Assembly (NCBI RefSeq): GCF_000619905.2
Contig: NZ_CP012371.1
Coordinates: forward strand, 1,488,001 to 1,552,000
Direction: 5' to 3'
From: Nitrosospira briensis C-128
Lineage (GTDB): Bacteria > Pseudomonadota > Gammaproteobacteria > Burkholderiales > Nitrosomonadaceae
DNA: 64,000 bases
The notes under the pieces were generated by a model that was not told where the DNA came from, did not search any database, and saw only the letters and a program-made list of their open reading frames with translations. How positions within the stretch are numbered: position 1 is the stretch's first letter; each line of letters opens with the position of its first letter. The translations under genes and the position numbers were made by a program. Of the stretch, positions 9,339-17,141 are shown piece after piece.

Positions 9339-9369
9339 GGACAGGTGCGACAAATTGCCGCACCTGTCC
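9339..9369. promoter_or_regulatory. 11-bp perfect inverted repeat upstream of the MNIO operon
   Basis: GGACAGGTGCG (9339-9349) and CGCACCTGTCC (9359-9369) form a perfect dyad with a nine-base centre. It lies about 200 bases upstream of the first precursor start and about 50 bases from repeat copy B. No U-run follows, so an operator is more likely than a terminator. Closer to the gene, a GGAACT (reverse complement of 9210-9215) resembles an ECF-sigma -35 box, but I could not pair it with a convincing -10. Confidence 0.5.
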
Positions 9370-9419
9370 GATCATGGCAACGCTTCACGGAGAAATAAGA
9401 CAAAGACCTGCCATACTAG

Positions 9420-9580
9420 CCCGGATGTTTCATGAATTCGCGTGATGACTGCGCAGGATTTTGTTTTGTAAGGAGATTTTGTGAAAGAGTGGCGTAGTTA
9501 TTCATACGCCCGACTGAACGAAATTTTCATACGAAACAAAAGACCAGCAAGGGCGCGCGTCAATTTATGAAACATCCGGG
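9420..9580. repeat. 161-bp MITE-like element, copy B (inverted relative to copy A)
   Basis: This copy has the same length and ends as copy A (6335-6495), with CCCGGATGTTTCATGAATT at the left and AATTTATGAAACATCCGGG at the right. It is flanked by CTAG on the left and TTAG on the right, consistent with a YTAR-type target like that of IS5-family elements. About eight mismatches separate it from the reverse complement of copy A. With copy A it brackets the MNIO operon as an inverted pair. Confidence 0.88.
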
Positions 9581-9833
9581 TTAGAACAAACGTTTCTCGA
9601 CCATTAAATTAATGGGTTATTTATTTCCTTTTGGGGGTATTCAAGCGATGGGAATTCTGCAAGAATTCCCGCTGCCGATGTGAGGTAGGCTTCATGCAAA
9701 CGGATTGGCCGGAAGCCGTCTGAAGCTCAAGAGCGAAGATTATACGGCCTCAACTTACCTCGTTAACCGATCACGCTGACGCTCGGTCAAGTTCTCGGAA
9801 ACCACATCAGACGAACCGTCAAGCTACTTGCTG

Positions 9834-9839
9834 TATAAT
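9834..9839 (+). promoter_or_regulatory. Probable -10 box of the dksA promoter
   Basis: A perfect TATAAT lies 55 bases upstream of the dksA ATG. No good -35 hexamer is seen 16-18 bases upstream (the best is ACGAAC at 9811). The stretch 9581-9833 otherwise shows no gene; it holds an A/T-rich part and a GAATTC-centred palindrome. Confidence 0.45.
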
Positions 9840-9894
9840 GTTTTTTTCTGTAAGTGTTACCACAGATCACCAGAAATGGAAAAGGAATATTAAT

Positions 9895-10317
9895 ATGCCG
9901 CAAGAACTGCATAAACAGGCTGGTCCCTATAAACCGAAGAAGGGAGAAACCTACATGAGTTCCGGGCAGCTGATGCATTTCCGCAATATACTGGAAGGCA
10001 TCAAGTTTGAGCTGGGACGAGATATAGATCGCACGGTTCACACCATGCAGGACGAAGCCACGATTTTCGCCGACCCTAACGATCGTGCCAGTCAGGAATC
10101 TGACATGGCGCTGGAGTTACGGAACCGAGACCGTGAGCGCAAGTTGATCAAGAAAATTGATGAGACTATCGCAAAAATAGATACTGGCGATTACGGTTAT
10201 TGTGAAAGTTGTGGCGTAGAAATCGGTCTTAAACGACTTGAAGCCCGGCCCACTGCCACCCTCTGTATTGATTGCAAGACCCTGGATGAAATAAGGGAAA
10301 AGCAGGTCGCCAAATAA
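9895..10317 (+). CDS. dksA: RNA polymerase-binding transcription factor DksA
   Basis: DksA binds the RNA polymerase secondary channel and, with ppGpp, represses rRNA promoters and activates biosynthetic ones. From the ATG at 9895 the protein has 140 residues. The coiled-coil tip carries the two key aspartates in the [10 protein letters not shown] block (Asp60, Asp63). The zinc finger has all four cysteines (103, 106, 124, 127). The ending, [10 protein letters not shown], is typical. I chose 9895 because AAGGA lies eight bases upstream; a start at 9838 would add 19 residues that overlap the promoter region. A strong terminator follows. Confidence 0.96.
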   Translation: MPQELHKQAGPYKPKKGETYMSSGQLMHFRNILEGIKFELGRDIDRTVHTMQDEATIFADPNDRASQESDMALELRNRDRERKLIKKIDETIAKIDTGDYGYCESCGVEIGLKRLEARPTATLCIDCKTLDEIREKQVAK

Positions 10318-10387
10318 TATTTTTCGGCTCGCTTCTACAGGAATATATCTGCGGATGTAGTTGAATCGAATATTATTGTTGTAAGAT

Positions 10388-10420
10388 AAAAAGCCCTATC
10401 TCGCGATCAGGGCTTTTTTT
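10388..10420 (+). terminator. Rho-independent terminator of dksA
   Basis: AAGCCCT (10391-10397) pairs with AGGGCTT (10409-10415) around an 11-base loop, followed by an unbroken T-run to 10420. Upstream A's extend the stem. Confidence 0.88.
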
Positions 10421-10475
10421 ATTCCCTGGAAACCAGGTTGGGTCTGCCCTCCAGCGATGGAGAGCAGTATATGCT

Positions 10476-10502
10476 CTGCGGCTCCTTTTTGAAGAGCCGC
10501 AG
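10476..10502 (-). terminator. GC-rich hairpin just downstream of pnp
   Basis: CTGCGGCTC (10476-10484) and GAGCCGCAG (10494-10502) pair perfectly, 28 bases after the pnp stop on the minus strand. There is no U-run after it, so it may protect the 3' end or act with Rho rather than as a full intrinsic terminator. Confidence 0.45.
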
Positions 10503-10529
10503 TTCTCGCAAGAAGTTGTCCAGCTATAC

Positions 10530-12635
10530 CTACGTTACCGTGTTGTCGGTGACCTCGGTGGAAACAGCCTTCATACTCAGGCGTAAACGACCCTTGTCAT
10601 CGGCTTCCAGAACTTTAACACGTACCACCTGACCTTCCTTGAGATGGTCGGTAACGCTATTGACACGCTCGTTGGCAATTTGCGAGATATGTAACAGCCC
10701 GTCCTTGCCGGGGAGGACGCTGACGATTGCTCCGAAGTCCAGAAGTTTCAAAACGGTTCCGTCGTAAATTCTTCCCACCTCAACCTCGGCCGTAATATCT
10801 TCGATGCGCTTCCTTGCCAATTCACCACCTTCGGAACTGATACACGCTATCATCACAGTACCGTCGTCAGTGATATCGATAGTGGTTCCGGTTTCTTCCG
10901 TCAACGCGCGAATTACCGCGCCGCCCTTACCAATCACGTCACGGATTTTCTCAGGATTGATTTTTATTTTGATGATACGCGGCGCATGTTCCGAAATATC
11001 TTCACGCGTGGTGGGTAAAGCCTGTTTCATAATCCCAAGAATATGCAGGCGGCCTTCCTTTGCCTGTATCAGTGCCGCGTGCAGAATTTCCTTGGTGATG
11101 CCCTGAATCTTGATATCCATTTGTAGTGCAGTGATACCTGCTTCGGTACCGGCCACTTTGAAATCCATATCACCCAGATGATCTTCATCTCCCAGGATAT
11201 CGGTCAACACCGCAAATCTGTTGCCATCTTTAATTAATCCCATGGCAATACCTGCCACATGCGCTTTCAGTGGTACACCTGCGTCCATTAATGCAAGACA
11301 ACCACCGCAAACCGACGCCATGGAGCTGGATCCGTTCGATTCGGTAATCTCCGATACCACTCTGAGAGAATAACCAAACTCTTCCGGAGTGGGCAGCACA
11401 GCAACCAAAGCCCGCTTGGCAAGACGTCCATGGCCGATTTCACGGCGTTTGGGCGTGCCTACGCGACCGGTCTCGCCAGTCGCATAAGGCGGCATATTGT
11501 AGTGGAGCATAAAGCGTTCGGAGTAATCACCTTGCAGCGCATCGATTTTCTGCTCATCCCGACCTGTGCCCAACGTTGCAACTACCAGCGCCTGAGTTTC
11601 ACCTCGGGTAAACAACGCAGAGCCGTGGGCACGCGGCAGCAAGCCATTACGGATCGTAATCGGCCGGACGGTACGCGTATCACGCCCGTCTATACGAGGC
11701 TCGCCATCCAATATCTGAGTTCGTACAATCTTTGATTCCAGAGCAAAGCAGGCCTCCTTTACGGATTGCGCGTCCGGCCCTTCCTCCGAATTGACACCCA
11801 TTTCGGTAAAGACTCTTTTCCAGATATTGTCTATGGTTTCCGATCGCGCCTGCTTCTGCTTTAGCTGGAATGCGGCGCGCAAGTCATTTTCCGCCAAATC
11901 GGCAATTTTCTCGGCAAGAGCGGCGTCCTTTGACACCGGAGCCCAATCCCATGCGGTAACTCCTGCTTCGTCAGCCAATTCGCTGATCGCATCGATCACC
12001 ACCTGCATTTGCTGGTGGCCGTAGACGACGGCACCCAACATGATTTCCTCGGATAGCTCCAGTGCTTCGGATTCCACCATCAGCACAGCTCGCTGAGTAC
12101 CCGCCACCACCAGATTCAATTGAGTCTGCTTGAGCTGTGTGGTGCTCGGGTTCAAGATATATTCGCCATTGATATAGCCTACACGGGCCGCGCCGATAGG
12201 ACCATCGAATGGTATGCCGGAAAGAACCAGCGCGGCGGAGGCACCCAGAAGGGCGGGTATATCCGCATCCACCTCGTTATCGGAGGACAGGACCGTGGCC
12301 ACAATCTGAACTTCGTTATAAAAACTTTCTGGGAATAACGGGCGAATGGGGCGGTCGATAAGACGGGAGGTAAGAATTTCCTTCTCCGATGGACGGCCTT
12401 CGCGCTTAAAAAAACTACCGGGTATTCTACCGGCGGCATAGGTCCTTTCCTGATAATCCACGGTGAGTGGAAAAAAATCCTGCCCTTGTTTAGCGTTTTT
12501 TGCACCCACCACGGTAACAAGAACCACGGTGTCATCCATGGTAACCATCACTGCGCCGTGCGCCTGCCTTGCTATTTCCCCGGTTTCGAGTGTTAGTTGA
12601 TGAGATCCGTAAGTAATGCTTTTCTTGATTTTCAA
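10530..12635 (-). CDS. pnp: Polyribonucleotide nucleotidyltransferase (PNPase)
   Basis: PNPase degrades RNA 3' to 5' with phosphate and works with RNase E in the degradosome. The 701 residues cover two RNase PH-like cores joined by a helical domain, then a KH domain ([15 protein letters not shown], around residue 560) and an S1 domain ([20 protein letters not shown], around 625-690). The early block [18 protein letters not shown] and the [11 protein letters not shown] block are diagnostic. It lies 122 bases downstream of rpsO, the usual rpsO-pnp arrangement, where PNPase often controls its own mRNA. Confidence 0.98.
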   Translation of the reverse strand: MKIKKSITYGSHQLTLETGEIARQAHGAVMVTMDDTVVLVTVVGAKNAKQGQDFFPLTVDYQERTYAAGRIPGSFFKREGRPSEKEILTSRLIDRPIRPLFPESFYNEVQIVATVLSSDNEVDADIPALLGASAALVLSGIPFDGPIGAARVGYINGEYILNPSTTQLKQTQLNLVVAGTQRAVLMVESEALELSEEIMLGAVVYGHQQMQVVIDAISELADEAGVTAWDWAPVSKDAALAEKIADLAENDLRAAFQLKQKQARSETIDNIWKRVFTEMGVNSEEGPDAQSVKEACFALESKIVRTQILDGEPRIDGRDTRTVRPITIRNGLLPRAHGSALFTRGETQALVVATLGTGRDEQKIDALQGDYSERFMLHYNMPPYATGETGRVGTPKRREIGHGRLAKRALVAVLPTPEEFGYSLRVVSEITESNGSSSMASVCGGCLALMDAGVPLKAHVAGIAMGLIKDGNRFAVLTDILGDEDHLGDMDFKVAGTEAGITALQMDIKIQGITKEILHAALIQAKEGRLHILGIMKQALPTTREDISEHAPRIIKIKINPEKIRDVIGKGGAVIRALTEETGTTIDITDDGTVMIACISSEGGELARKRIEDITAEVEVGRIYDGTVLKLLDFGAIVSVLPGKDGLLHISQIANERVNSVTDHLKEGQVVRVKVLEADDKGRLRLSMKAVSTEVTDNTVT

Positions 12636-12757
12636 TTAACTGCCCTTTTCGATAAAATCATGCCGGTTGACGCCAGATCAACGGCTATAGCTCCGGCCAC
12701 GCTTGGCGGAAACAGCGATTTCGTTCATGCCACTGCCATCTCACCGCTGCTCGATAT

Positions 12758-13027
12758 CTATTTGCGCAAGCCAAGGCGTTCGATCAGCGCCCGATAGCTA
12801 TCAGTGCTGCTACGCTTCAGGTAATCCAGCAGCTTGCGACGACGGCTCACCATACGCAATAAGCCGCGGCGTGAGTGATGATCCTTGACGTGCGCTTTGA
12901 AATGACCGGCCAAATCGTTGATGCGAGCGGTCAATAAAGCCACTTGCACTTCGGGAGAACCTGTATCTCCGTCTGCTCGTTGATAGTCGCGCACCACTTG
13001 CGCTTTTTGTTCGGTTTTGACTGCCAT
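12758..13027 (-). CDS. rpsO: 30S ribosomal protein S15
   Basis: S15 binds the 16S rRNA central domain and is needed early in 30S assembly. The 89-residue protein has the family core [14 protein letters not shown], the [15 protein letters not shown] block and the [13 protein letters not shown] block. I chose the ATG at 13027 (MAVKTEQ) because GGAG lies six bases upstream; a longer frame to 13048 would run through that ribosome-binding site. Confidence 0.97.
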   Translation of the reverse strand: MAVKTEQKAQVVRDYQRADGDTGSPEVQVALLTARINDLAGHFKAHVKDHHSRRGLLRMVSRRRKLLDYLKRSSTDSYRALIERLGLRK

Positions 13028-13041
13028 ACTGCTCTCCATTA

Positions 13042-13092
13042 CGCCCAATAGGAAAGGGCGACATTTTACTCTTTAACAGGACCAACTCTCAA
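13042..13092 (-). promoter_or_regulatory. rpsO promoter and leader hairpin
   Basis: On the minus strand a TTGAGA (13087-13092) and a TAAAAT (13063-13068) are separated by 18 bases, a fair sigma-70 promoter. Just downstream, CGCCC (13056-13060) and GGGCG (13042-13046) can form a short hairpin ending shortly before the Shine-Dalgarno. In E. coli, S15 represses its own translation through a leader structure; whether this hairpin serves that role is not shown. Confidence 0.5.
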
Positions 13093-13225
13093 GTAATGTG
13101 ATGACTTTATTTCATTTTCGAATATCAGGCTGGTAGGTGACGTCGAGTTTGCCAGGGGGCATTTTTGCTTCGGCAAGCCACAGCCGCCTTTGCGTACCCT
13201 CTCAAAATCATACTTGGCCAGCTTG

Positions 13226-13969
13226 TCAGTCTGACACATATCCGTGAGGTGATGCAGAATTGCGTGTCCTCACGCCCATTTCCGCGCCGGCATATCGCAC
13301 TACCGCCGACAGGGTGGAGCGTGCTGCGCGCGAGCCCATCGCCAGGCGAAGCAGCGTGCCGACAGCTAAAGATCCTCGTACCAGCAGCGGCAGAAGGCGA
13401 ACGAGATCGGCGCTTCCGTCGGGACGCACTGCATCGAGCAGAACTGGAGGCGGCGAAAAGTCGACCGGGTCCGAGATCGCCCGTATCGCCAGAAACGGCA
13501 GACCCGCATGCGCAGCAGCTTCCGCCACCGCACCGCTTTCCATATCCACTGCGCAAGCACCGGTCGCCTGCGCCAGCTCATGCTTGGCAATAGCCGAGGT
13601 CAACATCCCCCGGCTCGCAGCCAATATGCCGCCGGTAACATTCAAGTGGGCAGGCAGACATTGCCGCAAGCTGTCACGCCAGCTCAGATCGACTTGTAGT
13701 GACTGACCGGCATGGATGGACTCAGGCAATATCAAGTGCCCCGGACGCAAGCTGGAATCCAATGCGCCGGCAAATCCAAAACTGATCAAGGCACGCGCGC
13801 CGCCCATTTTCAGCCCTGCTGCGGCTTCGCGAGCAGCCTCTTCACCCATCCCGCAGAGCCAGATCGCAGCGCTTTCCCCCAAGCTGATTCTTTGATTGAA
13901 GGGCAGACGGAGCGAGGTAATGCATCGAGCTTCCACCCGCATCGCCGTGATGATGCCAACCTCCCTCAC
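13226..13969 (-). CDS. hpnG: Hopanoid-associated phosphorylase HpnG
   Basis: HpnG removes adenine from adenosylhopane to give phosphoribosylhopane in extended hopanoid synthesis. It is a nucleoside-phosphorylase-like protein. The N-terminal strand VGIITAMRVEARC, a glycine-rich SFGFAGAL block and the purine-site motif AVDMESGAVAEAA are seen. I set the start at GTG 13969 because it overlaps the shc stop as GTGA, the classic coupled arrangement; an upstream ATG at 14014 would overlap shc by 49 bases. The length of 247 residues fits the family. It is the last gene of the shc-hpnG pair. Confidence 0.88.
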   Translation of the reverse strand: MREVGIITAMRVEARCITSLRLPFNQRISLGESAAIWLCGMGEEAAREAAAGLKMGGARALISFGFAGALDSSLRPGHLILPESIHAGQSLQVDLSWRDSLRQCLPAHLNVTGGILAASRGMLTSAIAKHELAQATGACAVDMESGAVAEAAAHAGLPFLAIRAISDPVDFSPPPVLLDAVRPDGSADLVRLLPLLVRGSLAVGTLLRLAMGSRAARSTLSAVVRYAGAEMGVRTRNSASPHGYVSD

Positions 13970-15906
13970 GCAGAGGTCTTCCGCGTCAAAGTGTGGAACC
14001 TGGCCAGCGCCCACAGCGGGAAATACTTGGTATAACCATAATATCTCAGGTAAAAAACCCGTGGAAAGCCCGGTGCCGTAAACCAGGGATCATTCCATAA
14101 TCCATCACTGCCCTGCTCACGCAGCAAGTATTCAATGCCCCTGCGCACTTCATGGCTATGCCCGTCTCCTGCCGCCATCAGGGCCAACAGCGCCCAGGCC
14201 GTCTGAAAAGAGGTACTTCTCTCGAACTGTCCTGCGTGCTGAGGTTCGAAGTAGGTATCGTTACTTTCGCCCCAGCCTCCGTCATCGCGCTGCACTGACT
14301 TCAGCCACTGCACCGCACGGCGAATGGCGAGATGGCCGGTATCAACGCGGGCCAAACGGAACGCTTCCATTACTGACCAGGTGCCGTAGATATAATTGCT
14401 TCCCCAGCGTCCAAACCAGGCGCCGCAGGGTTCCTGCTCGCGAAACAGATAGGCGAGGCCTCGTTCCACGACAGGCTTATGCCTGGGTTCACCATACAAT
14501 GAGAGAAAACCGGTGCAACGCGCAGTGACATCGCTGGTCGGCGGATCAAGCAAGGCACCATGGTCGGCAAATGGTATTTCGTTGAGATAATAATAGGTAT
14601 TGTCGGAGTCGAAGGCCGCAAAGCCGCCGTCGCGCGACTGCATTCCCGCCAGCCAGTCCGCAGCGCGTACTATACTTCCCTGATAAGCTTGAGGATCCGC
14701 CTGGTATAGCGCCCACGCCACGGCTGCGGTGTCATCCAGATCCGGGTAATGCGGGTTGGCATACTGGAAGGCCCAGCCACCGCCTGGCAAGTTGGGGTGA
14801 TCTTCCTGCCAATCCGCGGGCGCATCGAGTATCTGGTTGGGGATGAGCCAGTCGAGCGCTTCACGGACGGGCTTTTGATCCACATCGGCGCTTTCCTGCA
14901 TGGCGAGGCAGGTAAGGACGGTGTCCCACACGGGCGACGTACACGGCTGGCACCAGGCGCGTTGGCCTTCCTCCACCAGCAGCCCGCGGAGCGCCTGGCG
15001 GCATTGGTCCCGATAAGGGTGATCGTAGGCATAGCCCAGCAATGCCAGCGCCTCGCCGGCGTTCACGATGGCAGGAAAAATCCCTCCCAGACCACACTCG
15101 CCGTTTAGCCGCTCCACGATCCAATGTTCAGCTCGGCGTATTGCAATACGGCGCAGAGCCTGTGGAATGAGCGGCTCGAATAGCGAAGCGGTACGCTCAA
15201 TTATTAAAAACAGGCGGTTGAGACGAGTGCGAACCGGAAAATAGTCACGCTCTTCCTCCGGAGGCACCGTAAACAGTTCACGGACATGAATCTTGCGCGG
15301 ATTCACCGCACGCGCCTTCAAGCTGCATAAAATGGACAGCGGTATTGTAACGGTACGAGACCAGTAAGCAATTTTGCTCAGGTGGAAAGGGAACCAACGA
15401 GGCAGCAAAATGATCTCCACCGGCACAAATGGAACGCCGCGCCAGGGAAGCTGACCGTACATGGCAAGCAGTATGCGGGTGAATACATTGGCCCGTGCGG
15501 CCCCTCCATGTTTTAAAATGGCGGCACGGGCACGCATCATGTGTGGCGCATCGGGCGAATCACCTACGATCTTCAAAGCATAATATGCCTTGATCGTACA
15601 GCTGAGGTCGAAATGGCCACCATAATACAATGGCCAGCCACCATGCTCGAGATCCTGCTTTTCACGGATAAATCGGGCGAGCCTGACTTCCAGGTCTACA
15701 TCGACATCATCCATGAAGTGCATCATCAATACATATTCCGCCGGAATCGTGCAGTCCGCCTCCAGCGGAAAACACCAATGACCGTCTTGTTTCTGTAGCG
15801 ACAACAACGCATCACGCGCTGCCGTCAATCCATCTTCCAGCGACGTCTTACTGGCTGGGCTAACCTGTTGAGATGACAATGTGGCGGTACCTCCGAATCT
15901 ATTCAT
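13966..15906 (-). CDS. shc: Squalene-hopene cyclase
   Basis: This membrane-associated enzyme cyclises squalene to hopene/hopanol, the first committed hopanoid step. The 646 residues match the family length. The catalytic acid motif is seen in PDLDDTAAVAWAL, and QW repeats are frequent, for example QKQDGHWCF, QSRDGGFAAFD and QRDDGGWGES. The N-terminal block GHFDLSCTIKAYYALK is typical. The gene is coupled to hpnG by a four-base overlap. Upstream lies mlaA after 217 bases that show no gene. Confidence 0.97.
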   Translation of the reverse strand: MNRFGGTATLSSQQVSPASKTSLEDGLTAARDALLSLQKQDGHWCFPLEADCTIPAEYVLMMHFMDDVDVDLEVRLARFIREKQDLEHGGWPLYYGGHFDLSCTIKAYYALKIVGDSPDAPHMMRARAAILKHGGAARANVFTRILLAMYGQLPWRGVPFVPVEIILLPRWFPFHLSKIAYWSRTVTIPLSILCSLKARAVNPRKIHVRELFTVPPEEERDYFPVRTRLNRLFLIIERTASLFEPLIPQALRRIAIRRAEHWIVERLNGECGLGGIFPAIVNAGEALALLGYAYDHPYRDQCRQALRGLLVEEGQRAWCQPCTSPVWDTVLTCLAMQESADVDQKPVREALDWLIPNQILDAPADWQEDHPNLPGGGWAFQYANPHYPDLDDTAAVAWALYQADPQAYQGSIVRAADWLAGMQSRDGGFAAFDSDNTYYYLNEIPFADHGALLDPPTSDVTARCTGFLSLYGEPRHKPVVERGLAYLFREQEPCGAWFGRWGSNYIYGTWSVMEAFRLARVDTGHLAIRRAVQWLKSVQRDDGGWGESNDTYFEPQHAGQFERSTSFQTAWALLALMAAGDGHSHEVRRGIEYLLREQGSDGLWNDPWFTAPGFPRVFYLRYYGYTKYFPLWALARFHTLTRKTSA

Positions 15907-16123
15907 TAATTTTTAGCCAAGTCGCGTTTCTGGCGGAATTCAGGATGAAATCCATCCATATGATAAGAAAATAACGAAAGAAACTCATGATATTGTGTTC
16001 TGCATAGACTTGCTATGCGCCATGCCGCTACGCGTGTTTGGCGCTTGGGGGAGAGAAATGCTTTACGATGAGATCGATGTTGGCCGATCCTCAAGCCAAT
16101 CAAGCATATTGCGAGCGTTGGTT

Positions 16124-16927
16124 TCAGCGCGATGCCGCCGCTTCCGGAACGTTCTGCCCGAGGTCTTCGTCCATTGGGTCTTCGTAGCTCTCGGGTGGCG
16201 GATCTCCATCATAAATCAAATGCTTGCGTTGTTGCAAAAACCCCTCTCGCACAAATAGATAGGGATCCAGCGCCGCCTGGTCACGCACTCGCATAGGGCC
16301 GGATAACCTTGCTCTTTTGTCGATAATGCTTAAAACCGTGACGGGACCTACGATAGCGCTACTGGCGAAGGTGCCCGCATAAAATAAAAGGTTGCTGAAA
16401 ACACTTACAGGTATTCCCGGCGCATCACGATAGGTGCTGGGGCCGATCAAAGGAACAAAAAGATAAGATCCTGTATTGACACCCCATACGCCAAGTGTTT
16501 GCCCAAAGTCTTCGTCATGTTGCGGCAAACCCATGGGCGCCGCCATGTCGAAGAAGCCGCCCAGGCCGACCGTTGAATTAACGACAAAACGGAGGCTGTC
16601 CTGGAAGCCCTGACGGACTTTTCCCTGCAAAAAATCGTTCAGGATAACGTTCGGGTACGCGAGATTGTCATAGAAATTTCCAATCGAACGCACCATTGGG
16701 TCAGGTATGTATTTTATATAAACATCAGCAACTGGCGCCAGCAGGTTTCGGTCGATCGTATCCGTGAAGTTATAAAACTTGCGATTGGTTTCTTCATTAG
16801 GATCAATCGGATTTATACCGGAGTCGCTCGTTCCGGAGTCGCTCGTTCGTGTGGTAGCGCATCCCGCGAACAATACGGCACATATTGCGAGCAGAACGGT
16901 TGTCCGGTAGTTATGTATCATGATCAA
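16124..16927 (-). CDS. mlaA: MlaA (VacJ) family outer-membrane lipoprotein
   Basis: MlaA removes mislocalised phospholipids from the outer leaflet of the outer membrane and passes them to periplasmic carriers. The lipobox LFAGC places the lipidated cysteine near residue 22. Family blocks DPNEETNRKFYNFTDTID, the SLRFVVNSTVGLGGFFD region and the DFGQTLGVWGV block are present. A perfect 15-base tandem duplication (16818-16847) encodes TSDSG twice in the linker after the lipobox. It sits among hopanoid genes and next to an MlaC-like HpnM and the HpnN transporter, which suggests shared work in outer-membrane lipid transport. Confidence 0.93.
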   Translation of the reverse strand: MIMIHNYRTTVLLAICAVLFAGCATTRTSDSGTSDSGINPIDPNEETNRKFYNFTDTIDRNLLAPVADVYIKYIPDPMVRSIGNFYDNLAYPNVILNDFLQGKVRQGFQDSLRFVVNSTVGLGGFFDMAAPMGLPQHDEDFGQTLGVWGVNTGSYLFVPLIGPSTYRDAPGIPVSVFSNLLFYAGTFASSAIVGPVTVLSIIDKRARLSGPMRVRDQAALDPYLFVREGFLQQRKHLIYDGDPPPESYEDPMDEDLGQNVPEAAASR

Positions 16928-17141
16928 TTAAGATAGGCATGACTGCTAATCTCCAGGCATTGCTACTTTAATAATGCAGCGGTCGCTCCAAGTCGGGAGT
17001 ATAAACAATAAATGACAATTTAGCGCATAACTTCGCTTACGTAAACAAAGGGAGAATAAGTCCGCCGGGCAGAGGCGGTAACCGGTCTCTCAACCCCTTC
17101 ATCCTCATTCCCGGACTCATTCGCAGCGACGTCAGGTTTGA

